Shown in pieces: positions 27,188 to 36,462 of a stretch of DNA of 64,000 nucleotides. A model generated the notes under the pieces. It saw only the letters and a program-made list of their open reading frames with translations, had not been told where the DNA came from and made no database searches. This DNA is from Paenibacillus amylolyticus. Lineage in GTDB: Bacteria; Bacillota; Bacilli; Paenibacillales; Paenibacillaceae. Both the position numbers and the translations under genes were made by a program. The first letter of the stretch is position 1; every line of letters starts with the position of its first letter. The stretch is from the NCBI RefSeq assembly GCF_003719335.1, contig NZ_RIAS01000019.1:1-64000 (forward strand), read 5' to 3'.

Positions 27188-27925
27188 ATGCAATATGCAT
27201 CGCAGGAAGAAACAGCTTTATCTAATTCCATTCTGAACGTACATATTCGCGAAGCAGGTTACGCACCAGGGCAGTCTACGATCCGGAATATTCGAATGCA
27301 CGTGGCGCCGGGAGAGTTGGTCGGGATTATCGGGCCCAATGGTGCAGGTAAAAGTACAACCATCAAGACATTGCTTGGCCTGCTGGAGCATGCCGATTAT
27401 GATGTAACCATTGGTGGGGAAGGGCGTTACGCCTACGTTCCCGAACAGCCTGTTTTTTACGAGTACATGACCTTGTGGGAACATCTTGATCTGGCCGCCG
27501 CAGCATATGAAATAGAAGAAGAGGTATTTGTTTCGAGAGCAGAAGAACTGTTAGCCCGTTTTGGTATGGATCATGTCCGTAATGATCTTCCAGCGAGTTT
27601 CTCGAAGGGCATGCGTCAGAAAATGATGCTCATGATCGGATTTCTCTCTTCACCGGATATCTATATTGTGGACGAGCCATTTATCGGTTTAGATCCACGT
27701 GCAACAAAGGATTTTCTGAAATTACTTGATGATGAGCGCCGCCGAGGAGCGGGCGTGTTAATGTCTACACATGTGCTCGATACGGCTGAACGGATCTGTG
27801 ACCGTTTTATTCTGATTGCTGCCGGCAGGTCGGCTGCGGAAGGAACGTTGAATGAAATTCGTGCTACGGCGGGAATGCCGGAAGCATCTTTGTTTGATTG
27901 CTTTGACACGTTAACATCGGATTGA
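27188..27925 (+). CDS. ecsA: ABC transporter ATP-binding protein EcsA
   Basis: A 245-residue ATPase with Walker A GPNGAGKST, the EcsA-like PEQPVFYEYMTLWEHL Q-loop region, an unusual signature FSKGMRQKMMLM in place of LSGGQ, Walker B IYIVDEPF and switch STHVLDTAER. The FSKGM signature is shared with B. subtilis EcsA. EcsAB affects protein secretion, membrane proteolysis and competence in that species; the transported substrate is unsettled. AGGAG before ATG. It is followed at 16 bp by ecsB. Confidence 0.9.
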   Translation: MQYASQEETALSNSILNVHIREAGYAPGQSTIRNIRMHVAPGELVGIIGPNGAGKSTTIKTLLGLLEHADYDVTIGGEGRYAYVPEQPVFYEYMTLWEHLDLAAAAYEIEEEVFVSRAEELLARFGMDHVRNDLPASFSKGMRQKMMLMIGFLSSPDIYIVDEPFIGLDPRATKDFLKLLDDERRRGAGVLMSTHVLDTAERICDRFILIAAGRSAAEGTLNEIRATAGMPEASLFDCFDTLTSD

Positions 27926-27941
27926 AGAAAGGAGAAACCTG

Positions 27942-29195
27942 ATGGTTGAGCCCAAACGTTATACCCCGCATCTTCTATATCAGAGAAGACAGAAAGAGCA
28001 TCTTCGAGAACAGTGGCGCAACTTCAAACTTGTGGTGGACTGGACAGTCTGGCTGTATCTGCTGATTCCAGGTCTGCTATATTTTATCGGCTGGTATGCC
28101 AGTCTGTGGACGAACGCATTGCCAACATGGGCAACCAGTATATCATTCCCTCTACTAACGGGGATTCTCGAACTGATCATCCTGACGGGTGGAGTTCTGC
28201 TTTTTATCGAGGAAGCCGATGTATTATTCTTGAAATCCAGAACGGTCTGGATGCGAACATTGATGATGCGCGGGCTTTGGCGGGTGACGGTGTTACAATT
28301 TGGAAAAATGATGCTTATTACCGCTTTTGTTGCGCCGCTGCTCGTTCGTGTATACGAGATGTCTCTTTTACAGATTGTGCTGACAAGTTTCTGGTTGGGA
28401 ACCGTAGCGTCACTTCAAGTCATTGCTATACATATAATTAAAGTTCGATATACGGGATGGCGGCGCTGGCTTTCATTGGCCTCACTTGTGATCGCCATGG
28501 GATGGATGACTGTTCGCACATCCGCTTGGATGTTAGGGGACATGTATACGTGGAAAATGATGCTCAGTATTGCCGCCGTTCTGCTGCTGCTCATTACGAT
28601 GATCCAGATGAGATTACGTATGAAAGGTACGTTTGAGGGCGATGTGCGCGAGGATTTGCGAAGCAGGCTCAGGTTGACCGCACTGATGTTAAGTCAGGCC
28701 GTGAGCAAGCCGAAGTCTCCGCAGACACGAACAATCGTTTTCCGTAAACCTCGCAAGTTATTCCGTAAACGCTCCATTCGAAATCGGACAGCGGAGATCG
28801 CATTTAAAGCATTTCTTCGTAATTCCGAGACGTTGAAATTATATCTGCAACTAGGTGGGTTGTCTATCGCAGCGGTAGCCTTGCCGCCGTTTCCGGTCAA
28901 TGTCATCGTGTGTGGGTTACTGGTGATTATGCTCACCGTGATGTTGTACCGTGCATGGGATGGACTGGCAACCTCGGAGTATGTTCAGCTTGTCACCTAT
29001 GATTCTGCTGCGCTGCATGAGGCAGGCTCCATCATGGTGCGTATGTTGTTACTTCCACTTGTTGCGCTGATGGGATATGTCATGGGAGTGTTTTGGCTGG
29101 GCTGGCTTCCCGGTTTTCTGACTGCTGCATGCACGGCGGCATTGGGTTATGTTGTAGTGTCCGTTGCAGGCTTGATCAGACAGACCCGTTCATGA
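27942..29195 (+). CDS. ecsB: ABC transporter permease EcsB
   Basis: A 417-residue membrane protein of the EcsB family: a basic N-terminus (LYQRRQKEHLREQWRNFKL), then about eight to ten helices in two groups, with a basic cytoplasmic loop near residues 230-290. Its length fits EcsB (~408 in B. subtilis). It follows ecsA with GAAAGGAG before the ATG, so both are translated together. It forms the membrane part of the transporter. Confidence 0.86.
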   Translation: MVEPKRYTPHLLYQRRQKEHLREQWRNFKLVVDWTVWLYLLIPGLLYFIGWYASLWTNALPTWATSISFPLLTGILELIILTGGVLLFIEEADVLFLKSRTVWMRTLMMRGLWRVTVLQFGKMMLITAFVAPLLVRVYEMSLLQIVLTSFWLGTVASLQVIAIHIIKVRYTGWRRWLSLASLVIAMGWMTVRTSAWMLGDMYTWKMMLSIAAVLLLLITMIQMRLRMKGTFEGDVREDLRSRLRLTALMLSQAVSKPKSPQTRTIVFRKPRKLFRKRSIRNRTAEIAFKAFLRNSETLKLYLQLGGLSIAAVALPPFPVNVIVCGLLVIMLTVMLYRAWDGLATSEYVQLVTYDSAALHEAGSIMVRMLLLPLVALMGYVMGVFWLGWLPGFLTAACTAALGYVVVSVAGLIRQTRS

Positions 29196-29405
29196 TTTTT
29201 TTTGCATCACTATGCGTGAAAGGAAGTTGCTGCCCGAAGCGCATATCACTTGGTTGAACTGCCCATGCTATAGAAGAAAAGGTATGTGAAGCACATGAAT
29301 GTTATGGGTGTCCTGTTCATGTATGTCTTGATTCATGGATGTCTTGATTTTCAATAGGTTTCACAGACCGAGGATAGAAATATCTATAGTAAGGAGGCGT
29401 AGAGT

Positions 29406-29816
29406 ATGATGGATAACGGTGAGCTTCAAGTGCATTTTTCCGATCCTTCGGCACTGCTTGAGGCAAAAGCAACCTTGGAGGAATTAGGCTATAAGCCATA
29501 TCAATCTGCACCACTTGAATTATATATTCCGACGGATCGGCAGGACCCGCAATCCGCAGTAGAGATCGTGCAATCACATGGAGGGAGTGCGGTGTTTGCT
29601 TCCTCAGTGGATGAACCGGATCAGTTCCAAAATGTATCCATTCCGGCACATGTAGTGAACGAGGACTGGGACGAGAGCTATGCGCGCGGCGGGAGCCAAA
29701 CGGTAAATTACGGTCACAACATTGATCAAAGTGTAGATCAGGGAGAGCATAATTATAGTGATGATCCGGTTTATGATGATTCGGCAGATGGATTTTCCGG
29801 TAGCGTTAAAGCCTGA
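29406..29816 (+). CDS. hypothetical acidic protein
   Basis: A 136-residue protein not recognised by name. The first ~80 residues (LQVHFSDPSALLEAKATLEELGYKP...ELYIPTDRQDPQSAVEIVQSHGGSAVF) look like a ferredoxin-like alpha/beta domain of the kind seen in general-stress or spore proteins; the last 50 residues are acidic, Asn/Asp/Tyr-rich and probably disordered. AAGGAGG before the ATG is strong. Two adjacent ATGs leave a one-codon start ambiguity. Confidence 0.68.
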   Translation: MMDNGELQVHFSDPSALLEAKATLEELGYKPYQSAPLELYIPTDRQDPQSAVEIVQSHGGSAVFASSVDEPDQFQNVSIPAHVVNEDWDESYARGGSQTVNYGHNIDQSVDQGEHNYSDDPVYDDSADGFSGSVKA

Positions 29817-29943
29817 GGTGAGAACTACGAACTAGTGTAGATGGGGAAAAGAGGAAGACGGTACCAAAGGTTAGAATGAAAGTGGCCACAACATCAGTAC
29901 CGGATGCCATCAACAACTGTAATAACGTGACAACAACAGTACT

Positions 29944-30027
29944 AAGAACGGTACCAAGAACAGTACCAAGAACAGTACCAAGAACAGTACCAAGAACAGT
30001 ACCCAAAACAGTACCCAAAACAGTCCT
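29944..30027 (+). repeat. 12-bp tandem repeat, seven units
   Basis: Seven consecutive units of AAGAACAGTACC (the first has AAGAACGGTACC; the last two begin CAAAAC). Because 12 is a multiple of three, an overlapping frame reads RTVP repeats, but that frame (29876-30139) has only a weak ribosome site and no recognisable domain, so I do not call a gene. Confidence 0.9.
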
Positions 30028-30145
30028 AACAACACTACCAATTGCAGTCCTGCACCAACATACTAGCCCGCAACTATGTTGCATTAAAGGGCAAGGTGTA
30101 TCTGGAACTCCAATTAGAGCTGTAAAGAATAGTTGTTAAAGCAAA

Positions 30146-30195
30146 GCAAAAGGCACCCTGATCATGGATAATGACATATGGGTGCCTTTTTTTGC
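30146..30195 (+). terminator. terminator in the 30.1-kb gap
   Basis: GCAAAAGGCACCC / GGGTGCCTTTTTTTGC stem with a 21-base loop. Probably ends transcription from 29406. Confidence 0.82.
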
Positions 30196-30256
30196 ACAAT
30201 CGTATGATGCATTTTATGTAATTGGCCCATCGGCCAGTGTTGTACCTGATCATTTT

Positions 30257-30452
30257 CTAACGATCACAGGGAACGCTATTTGCTCGATTTTTGAGGTGTT
30301 TGAAAATCTAACGATCTCCAGAGACGTTATTTTGGCAGAAATGAATCATTTCAAGCTGGAAAGGCCTGTTTGGTGCCAAATAGCGTTACTGGTGATCGTT
30401 AGAATTTAAAAAGGGTCAATTTTCACGAAATAAGGTTCGTGGTGATCGTTAG
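30257..30452. repeat. 195-bp four-module repeat, copy 2
   Basis: Forward CTAACGATC at 30257 and 30308, reverse GATCGTTAG ending 30402 and 30452. Forward arms read AACGCTATTT and GACGTTATTT; reverse arms AAATAGCGTT and AAATAAGGTT. Arm 1 pairs best with arm 3. Total 196 bp, same spacing as the other copies. Confidence 0.87.
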
Positions 30453-30711
30453 CGCTTGAACCACGTTCAAAGCGACTCACCAACTATCAGCATCACACCG
30501 AAACGGACCACAACACCCGACACTAGCCAATGTATTGATGAGCACATTAAAGCCACGTCTACAACGTGCATACAACACCGATACCTGACAAATGACAAGC
30601 AACATTCCACCACAGCAGTCTGCACCTAGACATACTTCGCTCACCCTACGTCAACATCGTTAGGCACAGGCACTTGCCGTCGACCATGGCCGACGAAAGT
30701 GAAAAGTAGAA

Positions 30712-30737
30712 CACCAACCACCAACCACCAACCACCA
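30712..30737. repeat. 7-bp tandem repeat (ACCAACC)
   Basis: About 26 bases of ACCAACC units shortly after the end of the flavoprotein gene. Together with the region 30453-30711, which is A/C-rich without an ORF I can support, it forms the rest of the gap. Confidence 0.7.
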
Positions 30738-30757
30738 CACATCAAACACCAAATTAC

Positions 30758-32026
30758 CTACACGTTAGCATGTCTGTACTCCGCGGCATGCATACCCGCA
30801 GTATACCCTGTAGAGAAAGCAGCGGTGATGTTATAACCGCCAGTATAACCGTGAATATCGAGTACCTCGCCGCAAAAGAATAGTCCAGGCAGCAGCTTGG
30901 ATTCCATCGTTTTAGGGTATATTTCCTTTAAGTGAACCCCACCTCCGGTAACAAAGGCTTCTTTAAGCGATCTTGTGCCGTCTACGCGGAAAGTAAAGGA
31001 CTTCATCAATTCGCACAGATGGTTTAACATACCTTTTGGAAAATGGTGAAATGTCAGATCATCCCCGATCTCGGCACGTTTCATCAATAGAGGAATCAGA
31101 CGCTCAGGCACCCATGTTCTCAAAATATTTTTGACAGCCTTGCGCGACTCTTGCTCTAGGCCTTGCTTCACTTGTGCTTCCAGCGCAGCAGGGGTAAAGT
31201 CAGGGAAGAGGTCGATACTCATGGTGACCTGTGTATTCCCTGATTTCATCTGAACCTTGCGAATAAATTGACTGCAACGCAGAGCAACCGGGCCAGATAC
31301 GCCAAAATGAGTGAAAAGCATGTCTCCACGATGGGAGATAACCGTTTTGCCTTTGGCATCGAGTACAGACAGTGCGATATCACGCAGGGACAAGCCCTGC
31401 AGTTCTTTAGACTGAATCCAGCTCTCTCCAGATACAATTGGCACTTCGGTTGGATATAACTCTGTGATGGTATGACCAGCTGCCTCAGCCCAAGGGTATC
31501 CGTCACCTGTGGAACCGGTTTGCGGCACAGATTTGCCGCCTGTTGCAATAATGACGGAGCGGCCGTGAATGATTTTGCCTGAAGCCAGCTTAACACCCTG
31601 CACTTGCTGACCGTTCTGAATAACTTCTTTCACAGGTTCTTTAGTACGAATCTCGACGCCAAGGGATACAATTTTCCCGACTAACGCATCAACAACCGTT
31701 TTGGCTTTGTCTGTGACGGGGAACATTCGGCCGTTGTCTTCTTCTTTCAAGGCAATGCCGAGATTTTCAAAAAAACGCATGATGCCCTGATTGTCCAGAT
31801 TTTGAAACGAGCTGTATAAAAACCGTCCATTACCCGGAATATGTCGAATCAGTTCATCCGTTTCTTTGGCATTGGTTACATTACAGCGTCCTCCGCCGGA
31901 AATACCCAGTTTACGTCCCAATTGATCTCCTTTATCCAGTAACAGGACGGAGGCTCCATGCTCGGCCGCAGCTACACAAGCCATCAGACCTGCTGAACCG
32001 CCGCCGATTACGATAACGTCATACAT
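30758..32026 (-). CDS. NAD(P)/FAD-dependent oxidoreductase (HI0933/YtfP/BaiN family)
   Basis: A 422-residue flavoprotein. It starts with the FAD-binding VIVIGGGSAGLMACVAAAEHGASVLLLDK, has LGISGGGRCNVTNA (family hallmark), and ends with the second FAD motif GLFFCGEVLDIHGYTGGYNI. HI0933-type proteins are conserved in bacteria but their substrate is uncertain; BaiN acts on steroids in gut bacteria, which I would not assume here. AGAAGGTAATT precedes ATG 32026. Divergent from the KinB-like kinase. Confidence 0.88.
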   Translation of the reverse strand: MYDVIVIGGGSAGLMACVAAAEHGASVLLLDKGDQLGRKLGISGGGRCNVTNAKETDELIRHIPGNGRFLYSSFQNLDNQGIMRFFENLGIALKEEDNGRMFPVTDKAKTVVDALVGKIVSLGVEIRTKEPVKEVIQNGQQVQGVKLASGKIIHGRSVIIATGGKSVPQTGSTGDGYPWAEAAGHTITELYPTEVPIVSGESWIQSKELQGLSLRDIALSVLDAKGKTVISHRGDMLFTHFGVSGPVALRCSQFIRKVQMKSGNTQVTMSIDLFPDFTPAALEAQVKQGLEQESRKAVKNILRTWVPERLIPLLMKRAEIGDDLTFHHFPKGMLNHLCELMKSFTFRVDGTRSLKEAFVTGGGVHLKEIYPKTMESKLLPGLFFCGEVLDIHGYTGGYNITAAFSTGYTAGMHAAEYRHANV

Positions 32027-32221
32027 ATATAATTACCTTCTTTTTTGATTAATTTTGTCTGGTTTTTATAGACAATGTCTGCTGCTGCCTTTTTCTGAAA
32101 TCAGACAGGGTAATACGGTGTTCTATTTTGCAGTCTTAAGCGATATATTGTAATATACTGTCGCCTATGTTTTAATCAGAATTAAATGAGGGAATGTGCA
32201 GGTAGAGGAGGAGATGACGTT

Positions 32222-33916
32222 GTGGTTGCGTTAAAGGACATTCTTTTACAAGTACTGCTGGCCGGATCGGCAGTATTCCTGATTCCCTTATTTTATCTGG
32301 GTCTCTCCAAACAACAGGTCATGCGAATGGATCACGCAGATAAAGTCAATTTCAGCTTTGCGGCAACAAGTGTCATCAGCATGCTGCTCTGTCTGATTTT
32401 TGCATTATCCGTAGGTTCCGAGACCGTTCCTATATCCCTGAGTATTATCCCGGTCACTCTTGCGATTCTATATTGTAAAGCCCACATAGGCGCTGCCTTG
32501 TCCATTCTACATATTCTCTTCTATTTTCTATTAGCACATCCCTATAATCTGTACGGATTTCTTCTTCATACGGGAATACTTCTCTATCCTATTGTATGGT
32601 TGTCTGCCAAACGATTCAAGCATAATACATGTTCCCGCAAAATGAATACGGTCATCGCGCTGATTACCGCTGAACTGGCTGTTGCAAGTCTGTTATGGAT
32701 GGTTTATGTCTATCCTGATACGACATATTCCAAGCTTTATCTGATTTTGTCAGCACTTGGATATATGGCAGGTGCATTGGCTGCTGGGAGCATGAGTCAG
32801 TTGTGGCTGGATCGGATGGGACGTTATCGCGGAATGGAACAGCAACTGTCTGAGGTGCATCACCATTACATGAGTGAAACAGAGAAACTGCACCAGATTT
32901 TGAATGCAGTACCTCTTTCTATAGCCACGGTAGATGTCGAAGGCAAAGTTGTGTTTGTAAACGAACTGATGAAGCAAACGGCAAAAGAACAGCTTCCATG
33001 CACATCGGCACATAACTTAATTGGGCATCACGCCAGTCAATTTGTTGAGCAAGAACAGGCGGATAAGATGGAGCACAGCATCCAGCAAGCGGTTGTGCAT
33101 GGTGAAGTAAGTGTGCTGACGGTGCGATACGGCTCGCATGTATTTCTTTCCCGAACTGTGCCGATCTATGCTTATGCTGCGGAAGGCTCGAAGGAAGTCT
33201 CGGGAGCAATACTCATTATTCAGGATGTTACCGAGCTTGAGATGCTGCGCAGCGAACTTGATAATGTGGATCGTCTAAGCTTGGTGGGACAGATGGCGGC
33301 AAGCATCACGCATGAGGTACGCAATCCGATGGCTGTGGTGCGAGGGTTTCTGCAGTTAATGCAGGAAAAGAGTCCTGATTCCCTGAATCATTATTATCGA
33401 ATCGTTATGGAGGAGCTCGACAGAGCGAACAGTATCATCAATGATTTTCTGTCCCTGGCTCAGAACCGTATAGCAGAAAAAGAAGAATCACAATTACACG
33501 ATATCATTCATGAACTTAGTCCTTTGCTATGGGCAGACGCCAACCTAAGAGGTCAGAGCATCGAACTGATGCTGGCCCATAATGTGCCGAAGCTGCATCT
33601 AAATGCGAAAGAAATCAAACAGGTCGTATTGAATCTTGCTCGTAACGGAATGGAAGCGATGACCGAAAAAGGTGTGCTTACCTTGGAAACCCGGATGGTT
33701 GATGACAGGGTGGAACTGTGTGTACACGATACGGGGCCGGGGATACCGCCAGTGAAGCAGGAAAAGCTGTTTGAACCGTTTTATACAACCAAAGCAAAAG
33801 GAACCGGACTGGGATTATCCATGTGTCTGAGCATTGTCGAACGCCATAATGGCACAATTACCGTTGAATCCGAAGAAGGGCATGGAACGACGTTCAAGGT
33901 TGCCTTTCAGCGTTAG
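32222..33916 (+). CDS. membrane sensor histidine kinase, KinB-like (sporulation type)
   Basis: A 564-residue kinase: six or so N-terminal transmembrane helices (to ~200), a PAS domain (LNAVPLSIATVDVEGKVVFVNELM, ~225-340), HisKA with SITHEVRNPMAVVRGFLQLM (His 364), then HATPase with N-box VVLNLARNGMEAM, G1 DTGPGIP and G2 KGTGLGLSM. The single HEVRNP box and lack of a partner regulator gene fit KinA/KinB orphan kinases that feed the Spo0 phosphorelay. Start GTG 32222 follows AGGAGG; an upstream ATG would add 12 residues. Confidence 0.84.
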   Translation: MVALKDILLQVLLAGSAVFLIPLFYLGLSKQQVMRMDHADKVNFSFAATSVISMLLCLIFALSVGSETVPISLSIIPVTLAILYCKAHIGAALSILHILFYFLLAHPYNLYGFLLHTGILLYPIVWLSAKRFKHNTCSRKMNTVIALITAELAVASLLWMVYVYPDTTYSKLYLILSALGYMAGALAAGSMSQLWLDRMGRYRGMEQQLSEVHHHYMSETEKLHQILNAVPLSIATVDVEGKVVFVNELMKQTAKEQLPCTSAHNLIGHHASQFVEQEQADKMEHSIQQAVVHGEVSVLTVRYGSHVFLSRTVPIYAYAAEGSKEVSGAILIIQDVTELEMLRSELDNVDRLSLVGQMAASITHEVRNPMAVVRGFLQLMQEKSPDSLNHYYRIVMEELDRANSIINDFLSLAQNRIAEKEESQLHDIIHELSPLLWADANLRGQSIELMLAHNVPKLHLNAKEIKQVVLNLARNGMEAMTEKGVLTLETRMVDDRVELCVHDTGPGIPPVKQEKLFEPFYTTKAKGTGLGLSMCLSIVERHNGTITVESEEGHGTTFKVAFQR

Positions 33917-34137
33917 CGTGTCAGCATATTTTGCCAGACCATTAGCCATAATAAGTGAGAGAAAGCTGTTCCGCAGGTGTTGTCTGAACCTTGCTTTCAT
34001 TGCATGGGGATGTATAATAGGAATAGCACAGCGTGTATCCATTTTTTTCGATATGGACGCATTCGTTTGTGCATAGCTATTGTCCTCTAACTTTTCAAAC
34101 GAGATCATAGAACAACCATTATAAGGAGTGAAACTGA

Positions 34138-34572
34138 ATGTCGATGTCATTTGATCAATACATGAGAGATATGGTTCAGCCAATGCGGGATGAGCTGACT
34201 CGTCTGGGAATCCAGGAGCTGCGCACACCAGAAGAGGTTGAAGCAAGCTTGCCGGATGCTAAAGGAACAGCACTGGTTGTAATTAACTCTGTATGCGGAT
34301 GTGCAGCAGGTCAATGTCGTCCAGGGGTTGCTCAGGCACTTCAGAACGATATTACACCGGATCACCTTTACACCGTATTTGCAGGTCAAGACAAGGAAGC
34401 AACGGCAAAGGCTCGTGAATTCTTTGCGCCATATCCACCATCCTCACCGTCGATTGCTTTGATGAAAGACGGAGAACTCGTTCACTTTATCGAGCGTCAC
34501 CAAGTGGAAGATCGTTCTGCAGAGGAGATCGCGGCTGACCTGACAAGTGCGTTTGAACGTTACTGCCGTTAA
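34138..34572 (+). CDS. bacilliredoxin, BrxA/BrxB (YphP/YqiW) family
   Basis: A 144-residue thioredoxin-fold protein with the CGC active site (C53-G-C55) and a third Cys at 60 (SVCGCAAGQCRPG). These proteins remove bacillithiol from S-bacillithiolated proteins, which implies that the host makes bacillithiol. Whether it is BrxA or BrxB cannot be decided here. AAGGAGTG precedes the ATG. Single gene with terminator. Confidence 0.92.
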   Translation: MSMSFDQYMRDMVQPMRDELTRLGIQELRTPEEVEASLPDAKGTALVVINSVCGCAAGQCRPGVAQALQNDITPDHLYTVFAGQDKEATAKAREFFAPYPPSSPSIALMKDGELVHFIERHQVEDRSAEEIAADLTSAFERYCR

Positions 34573-34585
34573 TCCGCTTCATAGA

Positions 34586-34625
34586 ACGCCCCGCACCTCG
34601 GATGCCCGATGCCGGGGCGTTTCAT
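34586..34625 (+). terminator. terminator after bacilliredoxin
   Basis: AACGCCCCG / CGGGGCGTT stem followed by a short T-run. Confidence 0.82.
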
Positions 34626-34759
34626 TTTGGACAGATCAGGTTATTGAACCATTCGAACCTTTCTAGCTGGACATCAAATCACCTTTCAAGCCAAGTATCA
34701 AAATACCTTTCAAATGGGGCATCAAAATCCTATTCATGTAGAAACGGGGTGTATGAACG

Positions 34760-35569
34760 ATGAGTTTGCAACAACAGATCATCGCTGAATTGAAGGTTAA
34801 ACCGAGCATTAATGAAGCTGAGGAAGTACGCAAGCGTGTGGACTTTCTGAAAACGTATGTAAAAAATTCCGGCACCAAAGGACTGCTCATTGCTATTAGC
34901 GGCGGTATTGACAGTGCTGTAGCGACAGCCCTTTGCAAACAAGCCACGGACGAGCTTACTGCAGAAAACAATCAAGAATACAAAACGCTGGGTGTGTTCC
35001 AGCCTTATGGAGAGCAAGCGGATATCCAGGATAGCTATGCTGTAGCGAAAGCATACGATCTGAAATATGTCGTGGAAACAAACATCGAAGATGCCGTGAA
35101 TGAAATTGCACTGGAAGTGGAGCAGGGCTTCAAATCCCTGGGGAGTCCGCGCCATATGACTCACCAAGGCAAAGGTAATGTGAAAGCCAGAACACGTATG
35201 GTGATGCAATATGCGCTTTCATTTGAAGAAAACCTGCTGGTCGTAGGTACGGATCATGCATCCGAAGCGATTACAGGCTTTTACACCAAATGGGGCGACG
35301 GAGCGGTGGATATTACGCCACTGAGCACACTCAACAAACGTCAGGTTCGTCAGCTGGCTGCTTACCTGAAAGTGCCGCAATCCATTCTGGACAAAGCTCC
35401 TTCGGCTGGACTATGGGAAGGGCAAACGGATGAGGACGAGCTGGGCATCTCATACGAGGCGAACAGCGATTACCTTGAGGGCAAGCAGATTGACCCGGCT
35501 GCACAAGAGCGCTTAGAGGCGTTTTACACACGCACACATCACAAACGGAATGCGATTCCTGGTATTTAA
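34760..35569 (+). CDS. nadE: ammonia-dependent NAD+ synthetase
   Basis: A 269-residue ATP pyrophosphatase with the PP-loop ISGGIDSAVATALC (Ser 47) and later blocks typical of NadE (KARTRMVMQYALSFEENLLVVGTDHASEAITGFYTKWGDG, LSTLNKRQVRQLAAYLKVP, KAPSAGLWEGQTDEDELG). It makes NAD+ from NaAD with ammonia. No glutaminase domain is present, so it is the single-domain form. GGGGTG precedes the ATG. Monocistronic. Confidence 0.95.
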   Translation: MSLQQQIIAELKVKPSINEAEEVRKRVDFLKTYVKNSGTKGLLIAISGGIDSAVATALCKQATDELTAENNQEYKTLGVFQPYGEQADIQDSYAVAKAYDLKYVVETNIEDAVNEIALEVEQGFKSLGSPRHMTHQGKGNVKARTRMVMQYALSFEENLLVVGTDHASEAITGFYTKWGDGAVDITPLSTLNKRQVRQLAAYLKVPQSILDKAPSAGLWEGQTDEDELGISYEANSDYLEGKQIDPAAQERLEAFYTRTHHKRNAIPGI

Positions 35570-35632
35570 TGCCGGGAATTTAGAATAAATTCGAGCAACG
35601 TGTTTTATTTTGAAAATGATTCGTTGCTTGAA

Positions 35633-35670
35633 AAAAGAGTCACTGCCCTGAGCAGCGGCTCTTTTTGTTG
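35633..35670 (+). terminator. terminator after nadE
   Basis: AAAGAGTC / GGCTCTTT stem with inner CTGC/GCAG pairing and a T-run. The rest of the 300-bp gap to acpS contains no ORF I can support. Confidence 0.8.
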
Positions 35671-35872
35671 TATGATCTCAACCGCGCTACTCGTTATTAT
35701 CACGGTGAATACTTGCGGATCAGAAAATTTTAGCAAAAGTGGGAATGTGGATAACAGGTGCTCGCATCCATGCACGCCTCCTGCTACAATAGAATACGTG
35801 TTCGGAAAGATACGGATTCGTTGAAGTAAGGATTATCTTTTACAGCCTAAAAGATTAAGCAGGTGAATCGTT

Positions 35873-36289
35873 ATGATATATGGCATTGGCAACGATGTAT
35901 TAGAGATTGAACGGTCGCGCAGGTTGCTGTCTGGTCGTCAGGCAGAGGCGTTTATGAAGCGTATTTTAACTCCGGCTGAACGAGAAATTGCGGCTAGGCG
36001 CGGGAAACGAATGGCGGAGTTTGTATCCGGACGTTTTGCGGCCAAAGAGGCAGTGTCCAAAGCATTCGGGTGTGGGATCGGCGCTGTCATGGGTTTTCAA
36101 GACATCGAAGTGTTACCTGATCCGTCCGGTCGTCCGGTCGCTACAGTGTCTAGTCAGGCCTGGGAGCGGCTTCGGCTACCATGTGTTCAGAGGTACCAGA
36201 TTCACCTAAGCATTACACATCAGACGGAGCTGGCGGCCGCATTTGCCATTGTGGAGCAGATACATGAAGTGAACGGGGAAGAGACGTAA
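35873..36289 (+). CDS. acpS: holo-[acyl-carrier-protein] synthase
   Basis: A 138-residue AcpS-type phosphopantetheinyl transferase. D8 in GIGNDVLEIER and E59 in GRFAAKEAVSKAFG are the Mg2+-binding residues; LSITHQTELAAAFAIVE is the C-terminal strand pair. It transfers 4'-phosphopantetheine from CoA to acyl carrier protein for fatty acid synthesis. Slightly longer than the usual ~120. GCAGGTGAATC before the ATG. Next gene mutY lies 174 bp downstream. Confidence 0.93.
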   Translation: MIYGIGNDVLEIERSRRLLSGRQAEAFMKRILTPAEREIAARRGKRMAEFVSGRFAAKEAVSKAFGCGIGAVMGFQDIEVLPDPSGRPVATVSSQAWERLRLPCVQRYQIHLSITHQTELAAAFAIVEQIHEVNGEET

Positions 36290-36462
36290 GGGAAATGGAC
36301 AGGTATGAATAGGTGCAGAGTACGGTTGACCCGCTTGAGGAATACCCGCATGGCTGAGGTCGACGGATAGCCGTAATCATTAGACCAGATAGCCGTGGCA
36401 CCGCCTTTTCATTTATATAGTGAACTTTTCGGAAAATTGGGGATACAGGGAAGGAAGGGCAT

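Noticed and set aside
29944-30027. Possible CRISPR array
   Set aside because: The units are only 12 bp and directly adjacent, with no spacers and no cas genes anywhere in the window.
29876-30139. 87-residue frame over the 12-bp tandem repeat (RTVP repeats)
   Set aside because: Weak ribosome site, no recognisable domain, and the frame stays open because the repeat unit is a multiple of three.
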